DNA of 12,923 nucleotides from DATFGK01 sp046712825 (GTDB taxonomy: Bacteria; Actinomycetota; AC-67). Positions 1 to 6,682 of this stretch are shown one piece after another; the first letter of the stretch is position 1, and every line of letters begins with the position of its first letter. The notes under the pieces were generated by a model. That model saw nothing but the letters and a program-made list of their open reading frames with translations. It had not been told where the DNA came from and made no database searches. A program made the translations under genes and the position numbers. Where the stretch lies: positions 1-12,923 of the forward strand of contig JBKKCR010000112.1 of assembly GCA_046712825.1 (NCBI GenBank), read 5' to 3'.

Positions 1-271
1 CGAGCGTGGCGGCCGCGTTGGCGAGCCACGCCGGATTCCGGAAACCTTCGGCGAGTACCAGCGGCCCGGCTTTGATCCGTTCCGTTCCGGCGAGCAGTCC
101 GGTGAGCGTCGTCCATCCTTCGTAGGCGGGGCTGCCCGGCGGCACCGCGATCACGCGGAGATGGTCCTCGACCCACACCGAATCGAAGCCGAGCACGTCG
201 GCGAGGCGCGCGTGCTCCAGGACCGCCTTGAATGGCGCGCCTTCCTGTGGGATCAGGATGCCGAACCGCAT
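1..271 (-). CDS. LLM-class flavin-dependent oxidoreductase, N-terminal part (runs off the window)
   Basis: The first 90 codons of a gene that continues beyond base 1. The protein begins MRFGILIPQEG and continues with ADVLGFDSVWVEDHL at about residues 28-42, the beta1-alpha1-beta2 signature of the luciferase-like monooxygenase TIM barrel. In actinobacteria these enzymes usually use FMN or coenzyme F420 to oxidise or reduce small organic substrates, but the fragment is too short to choose a cofactor. The later stretch with TGLLAGTERIKAGPLVL fits the next barrel strand. The ATG at 271-269 lies 3 bp beyond the TGA of the M20 hydrolase gene, so it is probably translated as the last visible gene of the block-A operon. 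Family assignment is firm; substrate is unknown. Confidence 0.87.
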   Translation of the reverse strand, partial: MRFGILIPQEGAPFKAVLEHARLADVLGFDSVWVEDHLRVIAVPPGSPAYEGWTTLTGLLAGTERIKAGPLVLAEGFRNPAWLANAAATL

Positions 272-274
272 CCG

Positions 275-1606
275 TCAGCCGAGGAAGTCCTCGACGACCG
301 ACTTCCAGAGCTCGGTCGAAAGCCCGAGCGACTCGGTGTCGACCCGTTCGTTGTCACCGTGGAACATCGAGGCGAACTCGCCGAACGAGATCTTCTCGCT
401 GAACAGCCCATACCCGTAGCAGGTCGCGCCGACCCGGCGGAAGAATCGCGAGTCGGTCGCGCCGACGATGATGAATGGGACCGCCTCGGCGCCAGAGAGC
501 CGCTCGGTGTGGCGTTTCAGCGTGTCCCACATCGGCGTGTCAACCGGTGACGCGCTCGCCACCATCGCGCTCGTCGGGTCGATCTCTACCGTCTCGTAGT
601 ATTCGCCGAGCGCCTCCCGAAGCATCGCGTGAACATCCTCCGCGGTCTGGCCCGGCAACGTCCGGATGTCGACCTGGAGCTCGGCCGTGTCCGGGATCAC
701 GTTCGCCTTCACACCGGCGCCGAGCACGGTCGGCGCGAACGTCGTGTGCGTGCACGCGTGGATCATCCGCGCCATCCCCAGGTCCGGGAGTTGCGCCGCG
801 ACCTCGCGCACGCGAGTCGGGTCGAGCAGCTGCTCGCGCAGCTCTGGGGGGAAACCCATCTGATCGACGAACCGCCGCCACGTCTCGTGGATCACCGGCT
901 CGGGCTGGAACTCGGCGAGTCGCCGCACGATCTCGGCCGCCTTCACCAGCGCGTTGTCGGTGCGGAACGGCATCGAGCCGTGACCCGGCGTCCCGTGGAC
1001 GCGGATCTTGCACCAATACGTGCCCTTCTCCGCGACCATCACCGGCACTTTCGGCGTCCCCTGGCCGGCGAACCGGAACCCGCCCATCTCGGTGAGCACG
1101 TAGTCGCAGCGGACGGCGTCGGGCTCGTTGTCGATCAGCCACTCCGCGCCGAACTTCCCGGCTGCCTCCTCGTCGGGCACCCCCAGATAGATCAGGTCGC
1201 CGCGGGGCTTGAAGCCGCTCCGCGCGAGCGCGTTCAGCGCGACCGCCATCGAGGCGGTCAGGTTCAACATATCCACGGCTCCGCGGCCCCAGACCTCGCC
1301 GTCCACGAGCTCGCCGCCGAACGGGTCGCGCTCCCAGCCATCGGGGTTCACAGGGACGACGTCGGTGTGTCCCATCAGCAGCAGCGCCGGCGCCTTCGGG
1401 TCGCTCCCTTCCATCCTCGCGACGAGGCTCGGCCGGCCCGGGACCGCTTCGAATCGCTGCATCTCGAACCCCGAACCCTCGAGGAAGGACTCGAGCACGT
1501 CCGCGTTCTTCACTTCTTGACCAGACTCGGGGGTGCCGTCGTTCACGCAGCCGTTGCGGATCAGCTGCTGAAGGAGCTCGGTCGTCTCCGCGGTGAGGTC
1601 GGTCAC
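275..1606 (-). CDS. M20/M25/M40-family metallohydrolase (ArgE/DapE-like amidohydrolase or peptidase)
   Basis: A 443-residue cytosolic zinc hydrolase, normal length for the family. The dizinc site is readable: GHTDVVP gives ligand His80 and catalytic-site Asp82; WGRGAVDM supplies bridging Asp112; VPDEEAAG supplies general base Glu146 and ligand Glu147. A dimerisation (lid) domain follows from about residue 185 (GTPGHGSMP), and the C-terminal FHGDNERV holds a histidine ligand candidate. Family members hydrolyse amide bonds in acyl amino acids and dipeptides, for example acetylornithine or succinyl-diaminopimelate; nothing here fixes the substrate. The GTG start at 1606 is chosen because it overlaps the upstream TGA as GTGA and has AAGGAGG seven bases before it. 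The frame stays open upstream only because of GC bias; that extension has no homologous look. Confidence 0.9.
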   Translation of the reverse strand: MTDLTAETTELLQQLIRNGCVNDGTPESGQEVKNADVLESFLEGSGFEMQRFEAVPGRPSLVARMEGSDPKAPALLLMGHTDVVPVNPDGWERDPFGGELVDGEVWGRGAVDMLNLTASMAVALNALARSGFKPRGDLIYLGVPDEEAAGKFGAEWLIDNEPDAVRCDYVLTEMGGFRFAGQGTPKVPVMVAEKGTYWCKIRVHGTPGHGSMPFRTDNALVKAAEIVRRLAEFQPEPVIHETWRRFVDQMGFPPELREQLLDPTRVREVAAQLPDLGMARMIHACTHTTFAPTVLGAGVKANVIPDTAELQVDIRTLPGQTAEDVHAMLREALGEYYETVEIDPTSAMVASASPVDTPMWDTLKRHTERLSGAEAVPFIIVGATDSRFFRRVGATCYGYGLFSEKISFGEFASMFHGDNERVDTESLGLSTELWKSVVEDFLG

Positions 1607-2700
1607 GCAGTCGCCTCCTTCGCGGCCTTCAGGAGGGCCTCGACGATGTCGTTCGGCGTTATCCCCGCCGCGGCGTCGGGCTGCTCGATCCCCGCGAACG
1701 CGGTCGTGACGCGCTGGAGAAGCTCTTCGCGGTCGGCGACGTCGGCTCCGGCGAGCGCCGCAGCGACGCCGTCGATCGCTTCCGGAGGTGAGACGTGCAT
1801 GTCGCCGGCGACGAGCGCCCGCACGATGCTCCCCCGATCGTCGAGTGCCACGCCTGCGCGCACGAGCTTCTTGCCTTTCACGTTCGCGAACCCGACCTTC
1901 GTGCCGGCCGGCGCCTCGGCGCGGAAGCGCTCGGAGGAGATCCGGCGGATGAAGTCCTCCGACGTCACCGAGTCCACGAACTGCTGGACGATCCCCGACT
2001 CGGCGGCCGTGAACGGCGACGGGTCGAGCTCGAGCCCCGCCACCTCGCGCGACGCCAGCGCGACCGCGTCGCGAAGCTCCTCGTACGAGAGGGACCGGCC
2101 TCGGATGTCGTCCGGCGTGACGATGTACTCGACGATGTCCTTGATCACCTTGTCGGCGAACTTCTCCTCCGGGACGCGCGCGACACGCCGGTACATCTCG
2201 AGGTCGGGGCGTTTCAAGTTCAGGAACCCGCCGACCACCTTCGTGCCGAGCACCGACTGCGTGATGCAGGTCCCGAGCTTCCGGTCGCGCCAACGGATGT
2301 CGGACGAGCCCTCGAAATGCGCCTCGCCGAGCCCGAGGCCGGTAAGCGCTTTCTCCATCACGGGACGGAAATGGTTCAACGCGTCGTCGAGCGTCGGGAA
2401 CCGGTCGTCGCGCATGATCCACGACCACACCGCCACGGCTTCGGTGTCGTAGAACGCCGTCCCGCCGCCAAAGATCGGTCGCCGGAACACATCGATGCCG
2501 AGCTCGCGCGCCGCGTCGAGATTGACCGACGAGTCGATATCGTCGAACCACCCGACCGTCAGGTGGCCCTTCGCCCAGATCATCGTCATGAGCACCTCGG
2601 GACCGCCTTGGACGACCGACGCCGCGATCGCAGGCAATCGCCCGTACGCGGCGAGCGCCTCGGTCCTTCCGACGTCGATGAAGCGCCAGCGGTCACTCAC
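1603..2700 (-). CDS. Lipoate-protein ligase A-like protein (BPL/LPL fold with C-terminal accessory domain)
   Basis: 365 residues. The N-terminal ~245 residues have the biotin/lipoate ligase fold: RRPIFGGGTAFYD at 73-85 corresponds to the RRxSGGGxVxHD lipoate/ATP site, and RDRKLG at 138-143 places Lys141 where LplA uses a lysine to contact lipoyl-adenylate. The C-terminal ~100 residues (KVGFANVKGKKL onwards, including VAGDMHVSPPEAI) resemble the small LplA C-terminal domain. Known members activate lipoate or octanoate with ATP and attach it to a lysine of 2-oxoacid dehydrogenase E2 or GcvH proteins. The usual motif His is Tyr84 here, so the acyl donor or acceptor may differ. GTG at 2700 overlaps the upstream diiron-protein gene by 8 bp, with GGAG about ten bases before it, implying coupled translation. 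No lipoyl-domain protein is in the window. Confidence 0.82.
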   Translation of the reverse strand: MSDRWRFIDVGRTEALAAYGRLPAIAASVVQGGPEVLMTMIWAKGHLTVGWFDDIDSSVNLDAARELGIDVFRRPIFGGGTAFYDTEAVAVWSWIMRDDRFPTLDDALNHFRPVMEKALTGLGLGEAHFEGSSDIRWRDRKLGTCITQSVLGTKVVGGFLNLKRPDLEMYRRVARVPEEKFADKVIKDIVEYIVTPDDIRGRSLSYEELRDAVALASREVAGLELDPSPFTAAESGIVQQFVDSVTSEDFIRRISSERFRAEAPAGTKVGFANVKGKKLVRAGVALDDRGSIVRALVAGDMHVSPPEAIDGVAAALAGADVADREELLQRVTTAFAGIEQPDAAAGITPNDIVEALLKAAKEATA

Positions 2701-3382
2701 TACAGATGCGCTCCATCCCTTCCGCGACGACCCGGGTCGCGTCGAGCACCTCGCCCACTGCCCACTTCGAACGCTCGAGCAGCTCCTCGGTCGTGCAGTA
2801 CCTCCCGACCAGCTCGATCGCGCGCCCGGCGTGCTCCTCGTCGGCCTCGAGATGCATGAAGAAGAACTCGAGGTCTTGCTCGGCCAGTCCGTACTTGTCG
2901 CGGTACAGCGCGCCGAGGAACGCCATCGTTCGCGTCCGCGCCTCGATGCCGTAGGCCAGCGCGGCGAGTCCGACGACGAAATGCTCCCGTTCACAGATCG
3001 CCAGGATCCGATCGATCCATCGGCGACTTTCTGGGATGGGCTCGAGGTCGTAGGGACTATCGATGTCGGCGCCCAGCGCCCGTCCGAAACGCGCGACCAG
3101 CTCGGCGTGATCACGCTCGGCCAGCCCCTCGCCGTGCTCCTCCCACAGGTTCTCGAGCATGAGCTCGCGCACGTCGCGTGGCTCGGCCTGCGCGTAGACC
3201 GCGGCGACGCAGCGCTTGAAGTTATCGACCTGGAAGCAGTACGACGGCGCGAAACGGGCGAGCTTGTCCTTGGGGACCTTGCCGTTGGCGAAGTCCTCGA
3301 GGAAGGGCCGCCCCCCTTCGAACCACACCGAGTTCATGACTTCGGTCAGCTCTTTGTGGACACGCTCCGCGTCGAGGGCCAT
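2693..3382 (-). CDS. Heme-oxygenase-fold diiron protein (PqqC/TenA/CADD-like, iron-containing redox enzyme family)
   Basis: 229 residues, all-helical in appearance. Metal-ligand candidates match the spacing of CADD-type heme-oxygenase-like diiron oxidases: Glu85 and His92 (GEGLAERDH), Glu147 (YGIEARTR), then His177, Asp181 and His184 (MHLEADEEH). The seven-residue Glu-His gap and the H-x3-D-x2-H triad are as in CADD. Family members activate O2 at a diiron site for N-oxygenation, decarboxylation, or self-sacrificial p-aminobenzoate formation; PqqC and TenA relatives are cofactor enzymes without that iron site. I could not place CADD's sacrificial Tyr and nearby Lys here, so p-aminobenzoate synthesis is not implied. 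ATG at 3382 has AAGGAGG five bases upstream. It is the first gene of the operon and overlaps the lipoate-ligase gene by 8 bp. The reaction is unknown. Confidence 0.8.
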   Translation of the reverse strand: MALDAERVHKELTEVMNSVWFEGGRPFLEDFANGKVPKDKLARFAPSYCFQVDNFKRCVAAVYAQAEPRDVRELMLENLWEEHGEGLAERDHAELVARFGRALGADIDSPYDLEPIPESRRWIDRILAICEREHFVVGLAALAYGIEARTRTMAFLGALYRDKYGLAEQDLEFFFMHLEADEEHAGRAIELVGRYCTTEELLERSKWAVGEVLDATRVVAEGMERICSE

Positions 3383-3387
3383 CGGAA

Positions 3388-3394
3388 CCTCCTT
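3388..3394 (-). promoter_or_regulatory. Strong Shine-Dalgarno site for the diiron-protein gene
   Basis: AAGGAGG read on the minus strand, five bases before the ATG at 3382. It fixes the start, although the frame stays open another 97 codons antisense to the first SDR gene. Confidence 0.8.
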
Positions 3395-3408
3395 GATCGC
3401 CCCGATGA

Positions 3409-3438
3409 TTGCACGTCGCGCTCGACGGTTGCTAGCGT
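3409..3438 (+). promoter_or_regulatory. Candidate sigma-70-type promoter of the block-B operon
   Basis: TTGCAC at 3409-3414 and TAGCGT at 3433-3438, separated by 18 bp, lie 29 bp before the SDR start, which has its own ribosome site. The pair resembles actinobacterial TTGNNN...TANNNT promoters. The -10 region includes the palindrome GCTAGC (3431-3436), which also offers TAGCAA on the other strand toward the diiron gene. A pattern match only, without a consensus-perfect hexamer. Confidence 0.4.
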
Positions 3439-3456
3439 CGCCCCGTTCAACCAACG

Positions 3457-3462
3457 AGGAGG
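3457..3462 (+). promoter_or_regulatory. Shine-Dalgarno site of the first SDR gene
   Basis: AGGAGG inside GAGGAGGAG, five bases before the ATG at 3468. It selects this ATG over the upstream in-frame open stretch. Confidence 0.8.
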
Positions 3463-3467
3463 AGCAC

Positions 3468-4373
3468 ATGGGTCTTCTGGATGGAAAAGTCGCCGTCGTC
3501 ACCGGGTCGGGCCGCGGGATCGGCCGCGGGATCGCGCTGGAGTTGGCGAAGGAAGGCGCCAAGGTCGTCATCAACGACGCCGGCGTCGACGTGAACGGTC
3601 GCGGAAGCGACACGGATCCGGCTACCCAGGTGGTCAAGGAGATCGAAGCTGGAGGCGGCGGCGCCGTCGCCAACTACGGCGACGTGTCGAAGTGGGATCA
3701 GGCCGAGGGGATCATCGCCGACGCCGTGAAGAACTTCGGCTCGATCGACATCCTCGTGAACAACGCCGGCATCCTCCGCGACAAGTCGCTGCTCAAGATG
3801 GAGGAGGACGACTTCGACGCGGTGATCGCCGTGCACCTGAAGGGAACCTTCCTGTGCACCCGCCACGCCGCTCCGATCATGAAGGAGAAGGGGTTCGGGC
3901 GGATCGTGAACATCGTGTCCTCGGCGGGCCTGCGGGGGAACTTCGGCCAGACGAACTACTCGGCGGCGAAGGCCGGCATCGCCGGGATGACCCTCACCTG
4001 GGCGATCGAGCTCGGCAAGTACGGGATCACGGTCAATGCGATGGCGCCGAGCGCCGTCACGCGCATGACCACCGGCCTGCTCCCCGGCACGGAGAACAAG
4101 ATCCCGCCGGAGATGGATCCCGCGAACAACGCGCCGCTGATCGCGTTCTTGGCTTCCGACAAGGCGGCGCACGTCAACGGCCAGGTTTTCGGACGGCGCG
4201 GGTACACCTACACGATCTTCCAGCAGTACAAGATCCTGTCCGGCATGTACGCCGAGGGCGGCTGGACCGCCGAGAAGGTCGCGAAGAACTTCGACTCGGT
4301 GCTCGCGAACTACATGACGGCGCCGGGCATGGACATCACGATCAAGAAGCCCGACAAGGAAGAGAAGAAGTGA
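3468..4373 (+). CDS. MFE-2-like short-chain dehydrogenase (probable (3R)-hydroxyacyl-CoA dehydrogenase)
   Basis: 301 residues. Rossmann motif TGSGRGIG at 12-19; Asp37 at the end of beta2 predicts NAD(H); NNAG at 98-101; catalytic Ser151, Tyr164 and Lys168 (NYSAAK). The stretches VNNAGILRDKS, HLKGTF and GNFGQTNYSAAK are typical of the dehydrogenase domain of peroxisomal multifunctional enzyme 2 (HSD17B4). The C-terminus lacks the usual SDR ending and instead has a helical tail with GGWTAEKVAKNF, as in that domain, which explains the extra ~50 residues. Related actinobacterial proteins (Hsd4A/ChsB1 type) oxidise 3-hydroxyacyl-CoA intermediates of sterol side chains. First gene of a seven-gene run; its TGA overlaps the next GTG. 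Family confident, substrate inferred. Confidence 0.88.
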   Translation: MGLLDGKVAVVTGSGRGIGRGIALELAKEGAKVVINDAGVDVNGRGSDTDPATQVVKEIEAGGGGAVANYGDVSKWDQAEGIIADAVKNFGSIDILVNNAGILRDKSLLKMEEDDFDAVIAVHLKGTFLCTRHAAPIMKEKGFGRIVNIVSSAGLRGNFGQTNYSAAKAGIAGMTLTWAIELGKYGITVNAMAPSAVTRMTTGLLPGTENKIPPEMDPANNAPLIAFLASDKAAHVNGQVFGRRGYTYTIFQQYKILSGMYAEGGWTAEKVAKNFDSVLANYMTAPGMDITIKKPDKEEKK

Positions 4374-4822
4374 CCATCGAGGTTTCGTACGCGGAGTCGA
4401 TCGACGTCGCTGCGCCGATCGACAAGGTTTTCGCGCACCGGCTCGACTTCATGAACTTGCCCGATTACATGAACCAGGCATCGGGCATCCGTCGCACGGA
4501 CGGCGGAACCGAGCCCGGCCCGGGAGCCGACTACGCGTTCGATCTGACGATCCCCGGCATGGGCGCGATGGAGGCCTACATCAAGGTGCTCGAGGTCGAA
4601 GCCCCACACCGGATCGTGTTCGACACGGGTTCTTCGGGGATGGGCGGTCGCGAGGTCTCGACCTTCACCGAGCTGCCGGACGGCGGCACCCACGTCGAGT
4701 TCGCGTTCTCGATGTCGCTGCCCGACGAGGCGGCGGAAGGCGTGAGCTTCGTCGAGGACTCCGGCCGTTCGTCGTTCCGCGGCGAGCTCGAAGGGTTGAA
4801 GAAGTTCTTCGAGGAGTCGTGA
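4370..4822 (+). CDS. SRPBCC (START-like / polyketide cyclase-like) family protein
   Basis: 150 residues. It starts with a strand ending in SIDVAAPIDKVFAH, the usual opening of the SRPBCC helix-grip fold, continues with a beta-rich middle (IKVLEVEAPHRIVFDT; STFTELPDGGTHVEFAF), and ends in a long amphipathic helix (SFRGELEGLKKFFEES). The fold surrounds a hydrophobic cavity; members are ligand carriers, cyclases, or dehydratases. No catalytic residue can be named from sequence alone. The GTG at 4370 forms a GTGA overlap with the upstream SDR, and the stop overlaps the second SDR start by one base. A binding or shuttling role for a hydrophobic acyl or aromatic intermediate of the operon is an inference. 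Confidence 0.82.
   Translation: MTIEVSYAESIDVAAPIDKVFAHRLDFMNLPDYMNQASGIRRTDGGTEPGPGADYAFDLTIPGMGAMEAYIKVLEVEAPHRIVFDTGSSGMGGREVSTFTELPDGGTHVEFAFSMSLPDEAAEGVSFVEDSGRSSFRGELEGLKKFFEES
4811..4816 (+). promoter_or_regulatory. Ribosome site that decides the second SDR start
   Basis: GAGGAG lies five bases before ATG 4822 but only two before the adjacent in-frame GTG 4819, so ATG 4822 is the better start. That ATG shares its A with the preceding TGA (TGATG), a re-initiation arrangement. Confidence 0.6.
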
Positions 4823-5607
4823 TGCGCCTCAAGGACAAGATCGCGATCATCACCGGCGCCGGCCAAGGCATCGGCCGGGCGTACGCGCTTCGGTTCGCCG
4901 ACGAGGGCGCCATGGTCGTCGTTGCCGACCTGAACGACGCCAACGCGGAAGCCGTCGCGAAGGAGATCGAGGCAGCGGGCGGCCGAGCGATGGCCGTTCA
5001 CGTGGACGTTGCGGATGAGTCCTCGACGCAGGAGATGGCGAAGGCGGTCGTCGACGCGTGGGACCGGATCGACATCCTGGTGAACAACGCCGGGATCTTC
5101 TTCGACCTCGAGCAGCAGAACAACACGCTGGACTATCTCAAGAAAGTGCTCGATGTGAACATGATCGGACCGTGGCTCTGCGCCCGGGCGGTCTTCCCGA
5201 CGATGCGCGCCCAAGGCAAAGGGAAGATCATCAACCAGTCATCCGGCGCGGCCTGGATGTACGCGATGGCCGGGTACGCCATGAACAAGGACTCGACCGA
5301 GCTGCCGAGCTACCACTATTCCTTGTCGAAAGCCGGGGTCAACGCCTACACCCATTTCATGGCCGCCGCCCTCGGGCAGTTCGGGATCAACGTCAACGCG
5401 ATCGCGCCCGGCGTCACCATGACCGACGCCACCCGCAAGCATGTTCCCGACGCGATGATGGGCGCGATCAAGATGATGAGCGCGCTGCGCCGCACGCTCG
5501 AGCCCGAGGACATCACCGGCACCGCCGTCTTCCTCGCTTCCGATGACTCCGACGCGGTGACCGGACAGGTGATCCCGGTCGATGCCGGCGTTGCGATGCT
5601 CGGATGA
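4822..5607 (+). CDS. Short-chain dehydrogenase/reductase with an enlarged catalytic loop
   Basis: 261 residues, classical SDR length. TGAGQGIG at 11-18 and Asp36 after beta2 point to NAD(H). NNAG is at 88-91, catalytic Ser141 in INQSSG, and Tyr166-x3-Lys170 in YSLSKAG. A normal SDR has about 13 residues between catalytic Ser and Tyr; here there are 25, an insertion of about 12 that also contains a second YxxxK (Tyr152-Lys156). The C-terminus ends with the usual TGQVIPVDAG strand, so the rest is standard. It probably oxidises a secondary alcohol or reduces a ketone in the operon's pathway. It overlaps the thioesterase gene by ATGA. Substrate unknown. Confidence 0.87.
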   Translation: MRLKDKIAIITGAGQGIGRAYALRFADEGAMVVVADLNDANAEAVAKEIEAAGGRAMAVHVDVADESSTQEMAKAVVDAWDRIDILVNNAGIFFDLEQQNNTLDYLKKVLDVNMIGPWLCARAVFPTMRAQGKGKIINQSSGAAWMYAMAGYAMNKDSTELPSYHYSLSKAGVNAYTHFMAAALGQFGINVNAIAPGVTMTDATRKHVPDAMMGAIKMMSALRRTLEPEDITGTAVFLASDDSDAVTGQVIPVDAGVAMLG

Positions 5608-6011
5608 CCGAAGTACCCAAGGAACGGTTCAACCCACCCTTCCACCGCACGCTCGGCATCAAGATGCGGATCGGCGACAACCAGGAGGGCGTCGCCTTCA
5701 TCGAGATCGACCCCGAGAAGCACTACGGGAATCGGTGGGCGCACGGCGGGATGGTGGGCGTGCTCGCCGACATCGCCAGCGGGATCGCGATCGCGGTCGC
5801 GATGAAGGAAGACGGCCGTCAGGCGATCGACGGAACCGTCGAGCTGAAGGTCAACTTCCTCCGGAAGGTCTACGACGGGGACATGACGGCGACGGCCAAG
5901 ATCGTGCATCTGGGGAAACGCTTGGCCGTAACCAACGTCGACGTGACAAACAAGGGCCGGCTTTGCGCCAAGGCGATGGCCACGTTCATGCTCAGCAGGT
6001 CGAAGGGCTGA
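5604..6011 (+). CDS. PaaI-type hotdog-fold thioesterase
   Basis: 135 residues, one hotdog domain of normal length. RWAHGGMVGVLADIASG at about 44-60 carries the PaaI-family signature: His47-Gly48-Gly49 for the thioester carbonyl, and Asp56 on the central helix as the catalytic carboxylate. The second half (GTVELKVNFLRKVYDGD, then ATAKIVHLGKRL) gives the beta strands of the hotdog. Such enzymes hydrolyse acyl- or aryl-CoA thioesters, often to rescue CoA from stalled intermediates. ATG 5604 overlaps the SDR stop as ATGA. The position after two dehydrogenases fits CoA release within this catabolic operon; chain specificity cannot be read. Confidence 0.87.
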   Translation: MTEVPKERFNPPFHRTLGIKMRIGDNQEGVAFIEIDPEKHYGNRWAHGGMVGVLADIASGIAIAVAMKEDGRQAIDGTVELKVNFLRKVYDGDMTATAKIVHLGKRLAVTNVDVTNKGRLCAKAMATFMLSRSKG

Positions 6012-6013
6012 AC

Positions 6014-6682
6014 ATGGAAGACCGCCAGCCGTCCGGACTCCTTCTCGAGATGCTCGACGGTGAACCTGTCGACGTTGACCGCTGGCAGCGCGAGGTAGCG
6101 ATCCCAAAGACCCTCGCGACCGGGCTATTCTCGCGCGCGACGGCGTTCAAGAACCTCCGGCCGGACGAGTCACGCTTCCAGCAGAAGGTCGAGAGCTTCA
6201 GCCAGCTCACCGTCTATGAGTTCGGACCCGGCGACATCACGTCGGCAGCTCTCCCCGACGGCGATGCCGCGGTCCGCGTCGTCAACCGTTTCGCCTTTCA
6301 CCGGTACCCACGGCCGTCGCAAGGCCGGTGCTCGGGAAAGCCCACGTTGGGGATCTTCCTGATCCTGATCTCTCCCACCGAACGATCCCGCGCGCAAGAG
6401 CTCCGCGACTGGGCCGACTTCACCCACATCCACGGCATCGCCGCGGCCGCCCCACAAGGCTTCACCACGATCACGCCGTACGTGAACGCCGCCGGAACCG
6501 ACCCGCTGTATCTCCATTTCTACGAGCTCGATACACCGGACCCCGTGGCCGCCGTCGACGACATGCCGAACGCCGTCATCAAGCGCTGGGGCTTCGAGCT
6601 CGGCGACGAGGCGTTCATGAAGTGGGCGATGAGCGACGCACTCGACATCCAGTACGTCAACGTATTCGGGCGGCTCCCGTGA
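6014..6682 (+). CDS. Conserved-looking protein of unknown function; apparent tandem dimeric alpha/beta-barrel (EthD-like) domains
   Basis: 222 residues; I do not recognise a named family. There is no signal peptide or membrane helix. Two halves look alike: residues ~8-90 run from a strand (GLLLEML), through RWQREVAIPKTLATGLFSRA, to a strand SQLTVYEF; residues ~112-195 run from GIFLILIS, through DWADFTHIHGIAAAAPQGF, to LYLHFYELD. Each half reads beta - helix with a [DR]W..[..]H/P and G - beta - LTVYEF/LYLHFYEL, the layout of ferredoxin-like dimeric barrels (EthD and antibiotic-monooxygenase-like). Starts 2 bp after the thioesterase stop with only a weak AAGGG site; its stop overlaps the nitroreductase GTG. 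Possibly an accessory lyase, cyclase or monooxygenase-type enzyme. Coding is well supported by the tight packing; function is not. Confidence 0.72.
   Translation: MEDRQPSGLLLEMLDGEPVDVDRWQREVAIPKTLATGLFSRATAFKNLRPDESRFQQKVESFSQLTVYEFGPGDITSAALPDGDAAVRVVNRFAFHRYPRPSQGRCSGKPTLGIFLILISPTERSRAQELRDWADFTHIHGIAAAAPQGFTTITPYVNAAGTDPLYLHFYELDTPDPVAAVDDMPNAVIKRWGFELGDEAFMKWAMSDALDIQYVNVFGRLP

Noticed and set aside
629..2452. 607-codon plus-strand open frame opposite the M20 and lipoate-ligase genes
   Set aside because: Its low-complexity, His/Arg-rich translation shows no fold. Both opposite-strand genes have clear family motifs, and GC bias explains the lack of stops.
275..2551. 758-codon open frame on the minus strand extending the M20 gene upstream
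   Set aside because: Only the part from GTG 1606 is M20-like. The upstream part is Arg/Gly-rich, antisense-like filler overlapping the lipoate-ligase gene in another frame.
3388..3467. Dedicated minus-strand promoter for the diiron-protein operon
   Set aside because: TAGCAA and TTGAAC occur, but not at a usable spacing, so I could not support specific hexamers. A promoter must exist in this divergent gap.
2495..4822. 775-codon plus-strand open frame
   Set aside because: Only its last 150 codons (from GTG 4370) encode the SRPBCC protein. The rest overlaps the diiron, lipoate-ligase and SDR genes out of frame and has shadow-frame composition.
5275..5289. YAMNK as the catalytic YxxxK of the second SDR
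   Set aside because: It lies 11 residues after Ser141 and is not followed by the conserved Ala-Gly and helix. YSLSKAG at 166-172 fits the fold far better.
5346..6107. 253-codon minus-strand open frame across the SDR/thioesterase junction
   Set aside because: It crosses two well-supported genes on the other strand and has no motif of its own.
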